From: Sternotherus odoratus
Taxonomy: Eukaryota > Chordata > Testudines > Kinosternidae
DNA length: 64,000 nucleotides
Reading direction: 5' to 3'
Assembly (NCBI GenBank): GCA_032164245.1
Contig: JAVMKO010000006.1
Location: forward strand, 34,498,319 to 34,562,318
Below are positions 1 through 11,475 of this stretch, piece by piece (position 1 is the first letter of the stretch; each line of letters opens with the position of its first letter). A program made the position numbers and the translations under genes. Below the pieces are notes generated by a model that saw only the letters and a program-made list of their open reading frames with translations, searched no databases and had not been told where the DNA came from.

Positions 1-1107
1 GCGGCCCCCCCCGCCACCCGCGGGGCCCCCCGCCCCCGGCCAGTCTCCCGCCGCCTGCGCTCCCCCCCCGCCTCCCGTGCCCCCCCGCCGATCTCCCGCC
101 GCCCGAGGCCCCCCCTCCGCCGATCTCCTACCTCCCGTGCCCCCCCGCCGATCTCCCGCCGCCCGAGGGCCCCCCCGCCGATCTCCTACCTCCCGCCCCC
201 CCCCCCGCCGATCTCCCGCGCCCCCCCCCCCCCCCCGGCCGGTCTCCTACCTCCAGTGGGCCACTAGAAGTCAAGTCGGGCTGACAAGTTTCTGGGCTGG
301 TCTCCCTTGCTGGCCCGCCACGGCTTCTACAACCCCCCCTCTCCCGGTTCGCTCTCGTGCCTGGGGTCCCGCGGCGAGCGGGGCGCGGCAGCGGGTCTCA
401 CTTCCCCCGCCGCCCGCCCGCCCGGCGCTCCCGGGCACCCGCCCCGTCCGCTTCCGGTGACGGGAGGGTTGTTTTGCGGGGCTGCTCACCCCAGCCCGGC
501 CCCGCGTGTGCCCCCAGCCCGGAGGTGTGTGGCGTGGCGCGCTGCGGGTGCATCTCCCCCTCCCCGGCTCCCGCGGGTACCTGAGGCCGCCGTGTCTCTC
601 CAGAAGCCCGCGGCGCAGCCCAGCCGCACGGCCGCGCCCGCCTGGGGCTCGCAGGACCCGCCGCCGCCCAGGTTGCTCCAGCGGCGGCCGCTGCTTGTTG
701 CCCGCAGAATCCGGGCGGCGGCGGCGCCCCTCAGCCCCAGCAGCGCGGCGCAGCTCATGGTGACTCCGGGCGGGCGTCTCCCGCGAGCCTCCGACGCACC
801 TGATCGCGGGCGCGGCGGGAGCCTCGGCCCAGCTGCCCGAGGGGGAGCCCCGCTCCCGCGCTCCCACCCCATCGTGCTGCGGCAGGGGGAAGGGACGCGG
901 CCGCAGCGCCGGGAGAACCCGCCCGCTCCCCTCCCCTCCCCAGCGCCACTCACTCGCCGCCGCTGCCGGGAGTCCGCCGGCGACCGCCGCAGGCAGGAAC
1001 CGGGACGCGGCGCCGACCTCCCCGCTGCCCAAAAAGATTTCCACGGGCCGGATGAGAGGGCTTCGCGGGCCGCATCCGGCCCGCGGGCCGTAGTTTGGAG
1101 ACCCCTG
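1..1107 (-). mobile_element. GC-rich hAT-type non-autonomous element, cut by window edge
   Basis: The right end reads as a hAT terminal inverted repeat: on the minus strand the element opens with caggggtctccaaactacgg at 1107, followed by the GGCCCGCGGGCC-rich stretch typical of hAT MITEs in reptiles. The left terminus lies outside the window, so target-site duplication cannot be tested; the first outside bases are tgttaaag. The interior is over 70% GC by eye and carries imperfect tandem copies of a CCGATCTCC-containing unit at about 60-250. The long overlapping open frames here reflect the GC bias rather than known proteins. Confidence 0.7.
581..758 (-). other. Exon-like block inside the hAT (ATG to splice donor)
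   Basis: On the minus strand an ATG at 758 sits in a strong start context (GTCACCATGA) and opens 59 codons without a stop, ending one base into codon 60 at a good donor, CAG|GTACCC (intron would start at 580). The peptide begins MSCAALLGLRGAAAARILRA and is rich in Ala, Arg and Leu with almost no acidic residues near its start, as in mitochondrial presequences. A second donor-like site, CAG|GTGCGT, lies just upstream on the same strand (exon end 800). I do not recognise the protein. It could be a captured first exon, a real first exon with a hAT terminus beside it, or a chance frame in GC-rich DNA. Confidence 0.35.
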
Positions 1108-2015
1108 TGTTAAAGTAAATGATTTGATTTACAAAGCCCAGTTGAAGTGTGCTGTTGATCATGCACAAGTTTGAATGGCAATATGTGTCTGAATAGGCAT
1201 CTGCTTAGTGCACTTTTAATATGGGGCCACATCTGAAGCTCATACTGACTCAGCTCTCAGAAGCCAGAGGCTACCCTAAACATGCTCTGCAGAAGGCTTG
1301 CTGTATTAGCTGGAGTCCTGCCCTCTGGCTGTCTATTTACACCCACAACCTGCAGCAGACTCTCATGTCAGGTTTTAGAGCACAGTAATTAGGCCCAGGC
1401 TTCCCTGGAATACCTACTGACTTCTGTTCAGGCCTCATCCCCATGCCCCTGTGTGACTGAGCCCTAGACCCTCTTCTGTCAGAATCAGCCCCTCTAGTTG
1501 TCTGCAGAATGTGGTCTCTGCAGTCCCTGCTTGGCTCCTTTAAGGAGCAGCATGAGGAGAATGGCTTACAAGCAGGAACAATGAAGTTGTAAATTAAGTA
1601 CCAAAAAAAGAAATTAATCAGTGACTATCGCTATTGCCCAAAAGGTAATTGTATTTAAACAAAATAAGGAAAACACTAGCTTCTGTGCCCATCTTCTTTA
1701 GGACTCAGACCTTCCTATCTGCTTTTTAATGCAATTTTAATTGTTTGAGGGCAACGCTCTACCCCAGGGGTATTTTGTCATGCTTTCCCCATGAATACAC
1801 TTACTCTGTTTTTAAATTAAAGATTTCTATCTCTCTTGGAGAGTTTTTTTTCCTTTTCTCCTGTTTAGTTATTTTTTTGTATTGTTAATGCTGCCGCATC
1901 CCTCTTGCTGTTTCCTTCAGGGTTCTCTTGGATGTGCTAACTGTGCCATCCACCAGCTGTGTAAAAGGAACCCTCATGGGGCTTCAGGATCACTTGGTTT
2001 GGTGCTTGGTTTTTG
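1108..2015. other. No feature recognised
   Basis: Ordinary AT-rich non-coding sequence. I see no coding frame, RNA gene or clear repeat terminus here. Confidence 0.5.
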
Positions 2016-2084
2016 TTGGGCTGTATGAAAGAGGTCCTACCTTCAGTGCCTCTTGGCTAAGGGACCGTCTTTCATACAGCCCAA
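2016..2084. repeat. Inverted repeat, 22-bp stem
   Basis: The left arm 2016-2037 (ttgggctgtatgaaaga + ggtcc) is the perfect reverse complement of 2062-2084 apart from one bulged G at 2067; the loop is 24 bases. The distal arm shares the words GGGACCGTCTTT with a neighbouring copy at about 2093, part of an L2-type tail, so the hairpin may have arisen by local inverted duplication. Confidence 0.8.
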
Positions 2085-2190
2085 CAGACCAGGGACCGTC
2101 TTTCTTTGTGTGTGGACAGTGCCTTGCACAATACCAATACATAATATTGGTGGGCTCCTGCAAATGGATGGATAAGGGGATTAGATGGAG
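2085..2190 (+). repeat. L2-type LINE 3' tail fragment
   Basis: The phrase agaccagggaccgtctttct followed by a TGTGGACAGTGCCTTGCACAAT-like segment matches the 3' tail that ends L2-family copies in turtles and other amniotes. Only the last hundred or so bases are present; no coding part. Confidence 0.5.
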
Positions 2191-3775
2191 CTTTTCCATC
2201 TCTGATCTTTGTGGTTCTGCACCAAAAATATTCCCCGAATATCTTAGTTCTTACTCAACTTAACATTTTCCTCATTTTCTTGGGGGAGCAGAGGCTGTCA
2301 TGAATAAATGCCCTAATGTGGCTGCATGAAAACTAAAGCTCTGGGATTTGAATAAGCCCCAGAAAATATCAGAAAGCATATTAGCAGCAACTAAAGGGCA
2401 AAATTCTTGCTCTGTTTTATAAAGGGCTAAGTTAGAATTCATTGAGGGCTGAGAATTCATAATGAATTCACTACTTGCTTTGAACTGCATTATTCCAGAT
2501 CTTTGCTTCAGTCTTGAGCATTCCAGTCATAATATCCCCATTCACAGCTGGAAAAGTGTCTAAAATCAGCTCTGTCCAAGTTTAGAAGGTGAATGTTACC
2601 ACTGATCTTTTTAAAGGACTACACCCAGGTCAATAGGCTCAATATGCAGATAACCCTTGTCCACTCTGGGTGGAAGGGGAGATATTCTATTTTTAAATAT
2701 CCCCAGCATAGGTTTAAATCCAAGATGTCTGCAAGGAGATTAGCGAAAGTCCATCTGCTCAGCAAACATTGAAAACTAGATAGGGCAAAGTCCTATTGGT
2801 TAGACAGCAGTGAACCAACCTGCTTTGGCCCCTTCCATGGGATGGACAGGATGGGCATTAAGTCTGCCTTTTGCATCTCTGATTTCTGTGATTCCCAAAG
2901 GACCAAGCAATTATCCTGCTGTTTTCCAAATAAGGGATTAAAATGAAACAAGTTTCAGCTCTCCATGAACTTCATTGGAAGACTTGTTGAATTTTAAACC
3001 CCTGCAGAAAGCTTGAGATGTCTGCAAGTGCAATCAATGCAAGCAGGCTGATGGTCATCAGAGATGGGGAGGTCATTGAAGCCATGTGCTTGGATTGCCT
3101 AATGGACAAGCTAGGAATTTGTTGGTTATGTTTGGAAGGGGTAACAGTTTGTAATCAGTAATTACAGTGTGCGCCGACTGTGATGACATCCTGTGACTAA
3201 AGATTCATAATTATTGTATTAGCTATGTGCTGGTCCATCCAATAGGTGAGAGATCCATAACAACCTCTGGATCTAGATGTCAGAAATTGGAAAACAGCAA
3301 AACACAAGCACAAATATGCGCATATGAGGGGCAGCAAATGTAGTGAGAATGTCCTGAACTAAGGCCCATCCATACTACAAGACTACCCGGATGTGAAAAT
3401 TTCATTTGTCCTGGTTACAACAGAGGGTTATGTCCACACAACAGCTCTTTCTTAGTATAACCAAAGTTTATGCATCCATACCTACCACACTATCTAACCA
3501 TGTTTATTGGTGCATTTTGAGAAAATCTGGACAGTTATTCCATAGTGCCTCAGAGGACAACACCCAGGGCTCATGAATACAAAGTGGCAATAGCAACATG
3601 GGAAGCAAAGCACTCTGGGTTGTCCTGGCACACACAGTGGGAGAAAGGACATGTCAGTCTTAGAGGGTTCATCAATGCTTCCAACTTAGTGTTATGAACT
3701 GGTTACAGGAAGACAAGTATGTGCCAGCTCTAGGTCATTGGTAAGTGAAATGTGCTGGCTACCAACACGCTCTGC
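2191..3775. other. No gene recognised
   Basis: Non-coding. A decayed MITE-like patch may begin near 3360 (AAGGCCCATCCATACTA), but no second terminus could be matched. Confidence 0.4.
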
Positions 3776-4395
3776 CAGGGGTGACCAAACCATGGCTAGT
3801 GAGGTCTATGTGGCTTTTTACAGTAAAAGTGCAGCTCCTGGGAACCACCCCCGCCCCATACCTTCCCTCTATTCTTCACCTTCCAGACTGCAGGGGGAGC
3901 TCTGGGCTTCTGCCCTGCAGTAAAGTGGTAGAGTTAGGGGCTTCTGCCAGAGATGCCTGCTGAGAGTGAGGGGCACAATTTAACGGTTCACCCCCATACA
4001 CATCACTTGAGTCATGCCCCCCACCCAGGTATGTCCCCCGTTTTACCTTCAGCAGCCCCTCCCTGCACCTCCCAGATGTTAGGTCCTCATGGAGAGGTAG
4101 CAGCAAACAGCTGAGACCTACAGGTCCCAACTGTTTTCCACTGCCTCTGCCCATTGCCTCAACTCCCTGCTTGCTCCAGCAGCTGCTGTACAGGGAGGCG
4201 GTCTAATGGCACCATGTGAAGAAGTGGGACCAGCAAACCCTGACAAAAATCAGGGGAGAGGGGGAATCTGACTCCCACGTCCCATTCCCCTCCCACTGGT
4301 CTGAAGCCCCAACTTCTGGCAGGCACATCCTGGCTCTTGAACTTCTAAAGATTGTCATATGTTGCTTGGCAGGACAGCAAGTTTGGCCACCCCTG
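3776..4395. mobile_element. hAT MITE with decayed 8-bp target duplication
   Basis: Begins caggggtgaccaaac and ends gtttggccacccctg, a 15-bp terminal inverted repeat with one mismatch. The flanking octamers are cgctctgc (3768-3775) and tgctatgc (4396-4403), 6 of 8 identical, one difference being a CpG-type transition, so this is an old insertion. No transposase sequence inside. Confidence 0.8.
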
Positions 4396-5079
4396 TGCTA
4401 TGCATCTCTTGTGTGTGATAATAGATGCAAATCAGCTGTAAAACGCATGGGTTGAAAGTTCCAGTGTGGACAGCATGTAAAATGAAATCTGCAAATCCCT
4501 TAAATAGTGATCAAGCTGGAGCATGGGCCATATAATTAGAATAGGGGCTTGAACTGGAGGGAGGGGAGGGAATTGCAGTTTCTGAAGTCTTCCTCCATGG
4601 ACTCCAAGCAGGGGCATGCAATATTTCCTTTTTGGTGGAGGAGACTTTCTCATTCTTGACTTCTCCCACCACAATGCCCCCTGGAGAGGTCTGGCAGCCA
4701 GTGTCTTTGAGAAACTGTGCTTGAGACATGTTTCTTACTAGTTTGATCAGCAATGTACTGGGAGAACTGGCTCCAGAATTGCATGTGCTCACGCTCCTCC
4801 CACGTGGCTCTGGTCTTGATCAGTTTCCCTCTGTTGGGAGAGCTAGTTTAAATTCTCCTTTCTGTGTTCTATAGAGGGTGTGTTCTTGCAGCAGAAGTCT
4901 TAGGTGAATTTGCTTTAGGAAAGTGACATCTTGCTACCAGGGACTCCTTCCCATGACTTCCCTTTAACTGGGATTGAAAACAGTTTAGCTGCTTGTATAG
5001 AGAGGACCAAGAGACCTTGTTATGGAAAGCACACTGTATACCTTAGTCCACTGGAGGGAGAGCATGGTATGCTCTTATT
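4396..5079. other. No feature recognised
   Basis: Non-coding sequence with short chance frames only. Confidence 0.4.
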
Positions 5080-5705
5080 TCTGATCATATGCTATCTCAA
5101 AAAGATACAGCAGAAACAGAAGGGCTCCAGAGGTAGATGACAAAAAAATATGGAAGTCCCAGAAAGACCTCTGTATGAGGAGAGCTTGAAAAGACAGACT
5201 TTTTAGAGAGATGCAATTCAGAAGGGGACATGATAGGAGTACTGAAAATAATGAATGGTGTAGAGAAGGTAAACCAGATGCTTGTATTTTTGCTTTTTCA
5301 TAATACATAAACAATGAGACATTCAGTGAAAGGCAGTAAATTTAAAGCCCACCACAGAAATGATTTTAACATAATGGCAATTTAATCTGTGAAACTCACT
5401 GCCCCATGATATTCTTGATGCTGAGTTCAGCAGGATTCAAAATAGAATCAGAAACTTATACTGATAATGAAACAGCCAGTCACATTAGATAATGTCAAAA
5501 ACATTAAAAGGGCAACAAACCTTTCTGTTTCAGGTACAAACCAACCAGTAACTAATAGGGATTAAGTGAAACTTTTCTTTGGGCAGATATCTTCATATAT
5601 CGATGGTATTTTCTTGCACCTTCCTCTGATAGATCTGGTACCGGCTATTGTCAGACACAGGACTAGAGGACCATTGGTCTGATCTGGTGTGGTAGGTCCT
5701 AGGAT
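5080..5705 (+). mobile_element. Old CR1-type LINE 3' region
   Basis: The stretch 5160-5420 decays from the conserved CR1 ORF2 carboxy-terminal segment (a GAGAGCTTGAAAAGACAGACT block, an ACATGATAGGAGTACTGAAAATAATGAATGG block and a TCTGTGAAACTCACTGCC block can all be aligned by eye to the intact copy at 43360-43600). It ends at 5620-5705 with a 3' UTR resembling the CACTGTCGGAGACAGGAT...GGACCATTGGTCTG module of CR1. Many stops; no function. Confidence 0.7.
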
Positions 5706-5929
5706 TTTCTTAGGAAGAAAGTTTTTGAAATAACCCTTCTGCTCACCTATATACAATATAACAAAACCAAACACAGAATCTCCTTTGCACCTTTAATGCA
5801 CAATTGGCCTGGGCATCCCAGCAGCAAGTCTATTCAGAGCTGCATTGCTCCTGGGGAAAAAGGAACTTCTAGAGCATCATGGGTAAATTTAGTATAAGCA
5901 CGCTCTCTCCCCTTTCCTGGTTCCCACTA
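5706..5929. other. No feature recognised
   Basis: Short non-coding spacer between the CR1 fossil and the pogo element. Confidence 0.4.
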
Positions 5930-6999
5930 CAGTAAAACCTCGATATAACGGACTAATTCGGGCGAGGGGGTGTCCGTTAAAGCCGAAAGTCCGTTATATA
6001 ATAAAGTAGGTTTTCTGAATGCGTATGTTAAAAAATTGACAAATTAGTTAGTTTACCTGTTTTTACTTATGTAGACACGTTTGTGTAATTAAAATTAAGT
6101 ATATATGAAAAGTTTAAATTTCACAGAAAAGTTTCCTATACAGTAGACTCTCGATTATCCAGGATGATGGGGAAAACCTTAATCCCGGTTAATAAAATCC
6201 CGGTTAATCACGCGTCTACTGGGGTGGGGGTGGGGTGTTTCGCCGGCCGCCGTGGGGGTGGATGGTGGTGGTCCCACCACCTGCCCCAGTCAGCTCCCCT
6301 GCTAGCCTGGGTGTAGGAAGCCCAGGCTGGCAGCGGGCTGAGACCCCGGCTGGCAGGAGCCTGGGGGGAAATCCCAAAGCGGCGGCAGGTTGAGTGCTCA
6401 GTCTGCCGCCGCCTTGGGGTTTTCCCCCCAGGCTCCTGCCAGCCAGGGTCTGAGCTCCCCCTGCCAGCCTGGATTCCCTACACCCAGGCTGGCAGCGGGA
6501 GCTGACTGGGGCAGGTGGCAGAAGCCTGGGGCGAGATCCCAAAGCGGCAGTGGGCTCAGCACTGAGCCTGCTGCTGCTTTGGGCTTTCCCCCCAGGCTCC
6601 TGCCAGCCGGGGTCTCAGCCCGCTGCCAGCCTGCGTTTCCTACACCCAGGCTGGAAGCAGGCTGAGACCCCAGCTTGTAAGGGGCCAGTGGGAGAAGCCC
6701 CAAAGCAGCAGCAGGCTAAGGCTGAGCCCGCTGCCGCTTTGGGGCTTCCCCTACCGACCCATTTAGACATCCCGGTTAATCCGCAGCCCAGTTAACCCGC
6801 ACCCAGATAATCGGGAGTCTACTGTAACAGTGAATTAATAACAAAAAATAACCTGTTAATTTAATTATAAGCAAATTTGGTTAAAAGCATTTTAAAATTA
6901 ACAGGGTGTTAATTTTCACATATGACATATGGACTGGAAATTTTGTCCGTTAAATCCGAAGTCCGTTAAATCGAGGTCCGTTAAATCGAGGGTTTACTG
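5930..6999. mobile_element. Pogo/Tigger-type MITE, interrupted
   Basis: Flanked by TA (5928-5929 and 7000-7001). It starts cagtaaaacctcgatataac and ends with the complementary gtccgttaaatcgagggttt-type repeat closing in ACTG. The words CCGTTAAATCCGAAAGTCCGTTA recur at both ends. A second pogo-type element is nested at 6141-6824. The interior outside the nest is AT-rich without coding potential. The same family recurs at 36506-37191. Confidence 0.85.
6141..6824. mobile_element. Second pogo/Tigger-type MITE nested in the first
   Basis: Bounded by TA at 6139-6140 and 6825-6826. The left terminus is cagtagactctcgattatcc and the right terminus reads back as cagtagactcccgattatct. Sub-terminal CCCGGTTAAT words repeat at both ends. 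The core is GC-rich and made of alternating direct and inverted copies of a CAGGCTCCTGCCAGCC / CCAGGCTGGCAGC module, which accounts for the long spurious open frames. Confidence 0.85.
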
Positions 7000-7068
7000 T
7001 ATTTTAAAGGTACATCCTGCCCCAAGAGGATTTGAATTTGCACACAGCACTCTAAACATTGGCTAAAT

Positions 7069-7670
7069 CGGGGTGGGCAAACTACTGCCCATGGGCTAAT
7101 TCTGTCCAGCCCCCCTCCCCTCCCTGAGCTCCTGGCTGGGGAGGCTAGCTTCTCCCCCTCCCCCACTGTTTTCCCCCTGCAGCCTCAGTGTGTGACATGA
7201 GCAGGACTCTGGGGGGCAGGGCTGCATGCTCTGTCAGATCAGCCAGACACTCTGTTCTGAGCAGCGTGGTAAGAAGACCAGGGCTAGGGATGGGGGGTTG
7301 GATAAGGGCCAGAGGGTCTTGGAAGGTGGTAAGGGGAGGGGGAACAGGGGCATTGGATAGGGCATGGGAGTGTCAGGGGGAAGGGGTGTGGCTAGGGGTT
7401 GGGGCAGTCAGGGGAAGGGGGTTGGATGGGGGTGGGGTACTGGGGGATGATTGGGGCAGTGGGGAGTCTGGAAGGGGTGGTCAGGGGACAAGGAGCAGGG
7501 GGGTTGGATGGGTTGGGAGTTCTGAGGGGGACAATCGGGCTGGAAGTGGGAGGGGGGTTGGATGGGGGCTGGGGCAGGCTGTTTGGGGTGGCACCGCCTT
7601 CCCTACCCAGCCCTCCATGCAATTTTGAACCCTGATGTGACCCTCGGGCCAAAATGTTTGCTCACCCCTG
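7069..7670. mobile_element. hAT MITE with perfect 8-bp target duplication
   Basis: Starts cggggtgggcaaact, ends gtttgctcacccctg, and is flanked by identical octamers ggctaaat (7061-7068 and 7671-7678). The core 7270-7580 is a purine-rich G tract with a loosely repeated GGGTTGGATGGGGG unit. A related copy in inverse orientation begins at 34890. Confidence 0.92.
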
Positions 7671-7678
7671 GGCTAAAT

Positions 7679-8309
7679 TCCCATCTCCCCAAGATAATAA
7701 GTAAGTACTTACAGGTTGGCAGGGAGCCAGATTTGACACTTTCATTGAAATCTAGGACCTGTACACAGAGACACCTTGGAAATACTAGCTGCTGCCTGCA
7801 CTGCTTGTGTGGAGAAGGAGACTGTTTAATCATGTCTGCAGTAACTGTTTCTTTCTTCCAAATAAAGAGGCATTGCCTTGTCTCTGAACAGGTCACAGCA
7901 AATGCAGACATTGGCAGTCTCTTTTTGCTTCTCAAAGCAGATTCACCAAGGTTGGCTGGCTGGCCCAACACATCCCCTTAGCCTGAATCCAACCTTTTCT
8001 TTTGTTGCTGATGTTAAACGTCCTCCACCTGTGAGATTAGTTTGGCTTCAGTTTTGTTCCCACTGAGTAAGTATTCACATTCTAAACTCCCAACAGCTTC
8101 ATTGGCACCTGTGTTGAATGGGCCATGGAGACTGAACTCCCCCCCTCAAGCAGATTCCTTGAGCTCAGGACTGAGCACTGCTGATGGGATAGCACAAGGA
8201 AGTTCTCATACCTGCTGCCTGGGCTGTACATGTTCCTGTGTAATAGGTCATAAGGCTTTTCTGAGATGTCTTTCAGGCAGGGAATCTCAATGTATATCAC
8301 AAAAGGTGG
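7679..8309. other. No feature recognised
   Basis: Unique-looking non-coding sequence. Confidence 0.4.
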
Positions 8310-8460
8310 GTCCCTATCATTATCCCCTTGCTACAGCTGGCAAAATGAGACACAGGTGAAGTGAGGCATAAAGACCCATCATAGAAAACTTTAAATTGAA
8401 CTCAGATCTCCTGACTCCCAATCATGTGCTTTACCAGTAGACACCCTGCTTCTCCTCAGA
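8310..8460 (+). repeat. MIR-type SINE fossil
   Basis: The order TATTATCCCC-like word, AAAATGAGACACAGG, then CTCAGATCTCCTGACTCCCA and an ATGTGCTTTACC segment follows the MIR core and its 3' side. Old and diverged. Confidence 0.55.
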
Positions 8461-10061
8461 GACGTCATTCCCTAGTACTTTCAAGTCAGCACCTTAAATT
8501 TAAATGCTAGTATATCTAAAAAAAAACTAGAACTCCTTTCCAACCTGCATTTACTAAAGAAGACTGGAGGGTTGCTGCCCTGGACAGAGAATCAATAAAA
8601 GCCTTGGCTTTCCAGAGCTGATCATTACACCAATCCTTTCTGTCCATTTTCTGTTCTAGTGGCTGAGAAACTTTTTTTTTTCCCCCTTAATGGAAAGTCC
8701 CATTGATTAAGGTGGGGAAAAATGGGGAATGCAATTTCGCTGTGGCAAATTAGAACTATAAGGAGGCAGAGATGAGCTGAAGGGGGAAAAACGGGGATGG
8801 CTATTGATTTTAAAGGGTGGAGGAGCCGCAGCAGAGCACAGACTCTAGAAGGAAGACTTATCTTTCATGTCATGCTTCTGGTTTACAGATACTCAGTCTT
8901 GGAGAAGAGGTTGTTTGATGGTGGTATTTGGGGGTTTACTTTTGAGGGGAAGATTTAAGCTTGTATAGACTCATCAGAGTTCAGGCATTTGGGCTGACCT
9001 CAAAGATACAAAACTAGGAATTGTGAGCTGGACCTGAACAAATCTTGGGCTGAGTGTCAGGAAACACTAACAGTAACATTGGTGAGAATGGATCAGACTG
9101 TGGAAAAGTTCCACCAAAGAAAGGGGTGGAAGCCCATTGCTCAAAGCCTAGCAGAATAGACAAGAGGGAATAACCCTGCATTGCCATAGGAATGGATTAT
9201 TTTAGTGCTAACCAATCTTTTTATCCCTATTTTTTGTGTTCTGGAACCCATCATTTCTATGACTGAAAATTCTAACCAGGCTCTGACTTACCCTGCTTCC
9301 ATGGCTGAGAGGAGTCCTAGGTCTGGGTTTCTCTGATCCCTTGTCAGCACCCTTGGCCATAAATAGGCCCTGCATTCTGGTTGTCTATCTGGAATTTCTA
9401 CAAGCCTAAAGTTGCCTTTTAGTCTGACCCAAGTAGCATCTGCCCAGCACCTGAAGAGTCAGAAAATTCCAGGTCAGCTGTGTTGATCTCTGATCAGTTT
9501 GAGTTTCTCTTAACTCCCTTATGGCCATCACAGACCTGGCTTCATAAAAGGGGGATGATGATGATGGCCCTGCCACAGCAAGTAAATAACTTGTGGCAAC
9601 CTTATGCCCTGGTTGAATGCTGCTCACTCACTTCACAGGGCAGGAAGAGTTGGGCTTGCTGTAGGCTCCATCCTGATGGTAATATGAGCAATGCTGTCTT
9701 CTCACATCCAAGGGGCCTGGCTTCTATTCTTGACCTTGATCTTGTTCTATGGAGTCATGAAGCTGGGAATTATGTTACCTCTTCTGACTCCTGGTGGGCT
9801 AGCAGTTTGTAAAAGGTGCTAATGCTTTGTTGATTTGGGTTCACTTTCCTTGCTCTGTATTTATTAACTCTTTCCCCTGCCTCAAAGCATGGTGCTGTAG
9901 TCAGTGTTTTCAGGTTTCTAATTTCTCTGCAGCCCCCTCCCTATCAGGCCTTTGAACATGGATTCTTGAGTGCAGGAAGTGAGTGAAGAGTGCAACGGAG
10001 GAAGTGCTCTTTGGAGAGCACAACACAATCACGTTTGCCCCAAGAAAGTGCAGCCTCTGAA
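8461..10061. other. No gene recognised
   Basis: Non-coding; contains a short T/C tract near 8670-8690. No RNA gene or repeat terminus could be assigned. Confidence 0.4.
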
Positions 10062-10275
10062 GATATGTCTGCACTGCAATTAAAAACCTGGCTGGCATAT
10101 GCCAGCTGACTCGGGTGTAGGGACTAATTTAATTGTGGTTTACACACTTGGGCTGCAGCCCAGACTTTAGGATCCTATCAGTTTGGAAGGTCCCAGAGCT
10201 TGGGCTCCAGCCAGAGCCTGACCTCTCCACTGCAGTTAAACAGCTCCTAAGCCCAAGCCCTTTGAGCCTGAGTTA
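10062..10275. mobile_element. Palindromic MITE-like repeat
   Basis: Begins ATATGTCTGCACTGCAATTAAA and shows internal inverted modules (GGGCTGCAGCCCA, GAGCTTGGGCTCCAGCCAGAGCC, then CACTGCAGTTAAACAGCTCCTAAGCCC in the opposite sense). This resembles the foldback 'tctacactgcaattaaa' repeats common in turtles. The right terminus is eroded, so superfamily is uncertain. Confidence 0.5.
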
Positions 10276-10283
10276 TCGGGCAT

Positions 10284-10530
10284 TAGGGTTGAAAGGTGTC
10301 CAGTTTTCAACCAGAACGCCCAGTTGAAAAGGGACCCAGGCAGCTCCGGTCAGCACCACTGACCAAGCTGTTAAAAGTCTGGTCAGCTATGCTGCAGGGC
10401 TAAGGCAGGCTAGTTCCTACTGGTCCTGACACCGCGCTGCACCCCGAAGCGGCCAGCTGGTCTGGCTCCTGGCGGGGGGATGACCATGGTGCTCCATGCG
10501 CTGGCTTCGCCCCGAGCACCAGTTCCACAT
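10284..10530 (+). repeat. GC-rich dispersed repeat of unassigned family
   Basis: Contains paired modules GGTGTCCAGTTTTCAACC and AGTTGAAAAGGGACCCAGGCAGC, then a GC-rich body. Its style, and the later body at 27985-28400, match a medium-copy turtle repeat, but I cannot give a class from termini. Confidence 0.4.
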
Positions 10531-10899
10531 ACCCTATCTGGCATGGGCCAGCCCTGGGTGTCTAACTGCAGTGTAGACACCCTGAGAGAGCTAGCCCTCC
10601 ACCCCATAGAGTACAGCATGGGACTTCCAGGTCCAGAGAACACACCATGTGGACCCCACCCTGGAGACCACAGTGCCCCACTCCCACTACAAGGATGGAG
10701 TGTGGGGAGTGTTCCCTTCAGCCTGGAGTACAGCATGCCCCCTGCAGCCTGGAGACTGCAGGCATGTTTGAAGATGTGAGATGACTTTGGGGCTTTCAGC
10801 CACATAAACATCTTTTAGCAGCCTGGCATCTGGAGAGGAGAGTGCAGTTACCATGGTGATGATTCGCCTCATTTAACCACAAAATATCCTCTTGTTTTG

Positions 10900-11130
10900 T
10901 TACGTTCAGCCATTTCCAGCACATATGCCCCATGTCCAATGTACACAGCACGCCACACGCAACACAATGCACAACACACACTGTGCATAACACACACTGC
11001 ACAAAACACTCCCCCCCAGGTACAACAAATGCAACACACAACATACACTATGCCCACAATGCACATGCACAACACACGCTTCCCCAACATACTATACACA
11101 TTCCTAGCACCCACACACATGCCTGTGTTG
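10900..11130. repeat. Degenerate CA-rich simple sequence
   Basis: Irregular runs of ACAC, CACAACACACACTG and GCACAACACAC fill the interval. It is low complexity; the open frames across it are not genes. A short pure (AC)n lies at about 11295-11310. Confidence 0.75.
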
Positions 11131-11475
11131 CAGATGTTAAGCATGGTGTCTCCATCACACAGATGTCACCCAAGCAATGCACACTACACACATCTCTAAC
11201 AGGAAGTTTCAACATGGATGCTTAGATCTAAAGGTGATGCAGCCCAGATAAGTATCTAAATTAAGAAATGTTCACTCACACATGTTCCCAGTGCACACAC
11301 ACACACACCCCAAGTACATATACCCCAGCACAAACCTCTGTGAGATATACATTCTCTCTCTCTGTCTTTCACAGACACAAAACTCCCCACACTGATTCAT
11401 ATCCTAATTCTCTCTTGATCCATCTCTCTTGAACAATGGGGCATGGAGCCAAGATTGGAACAAACCCAGCTTCAT

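Noticed and set aside
271..1113. Long overlapping open frames on both strands
   Set aside because: Base composition is extremely GC-rich, so stops are rare in all frames; no domain is recognisable. Only the ATG-to-donor block at 581-758 was kept, at low confidence.
6216..6795. Proline/alanine-rich open frames on both strands
   Set aside because: They lie in the inverted-repeat core of the nested pogo MITE.
7188..7652. Gly-rich and Pro-rich mirrored frames
   Set aside because: They are the two strands of the G-rich hAT MITE core.
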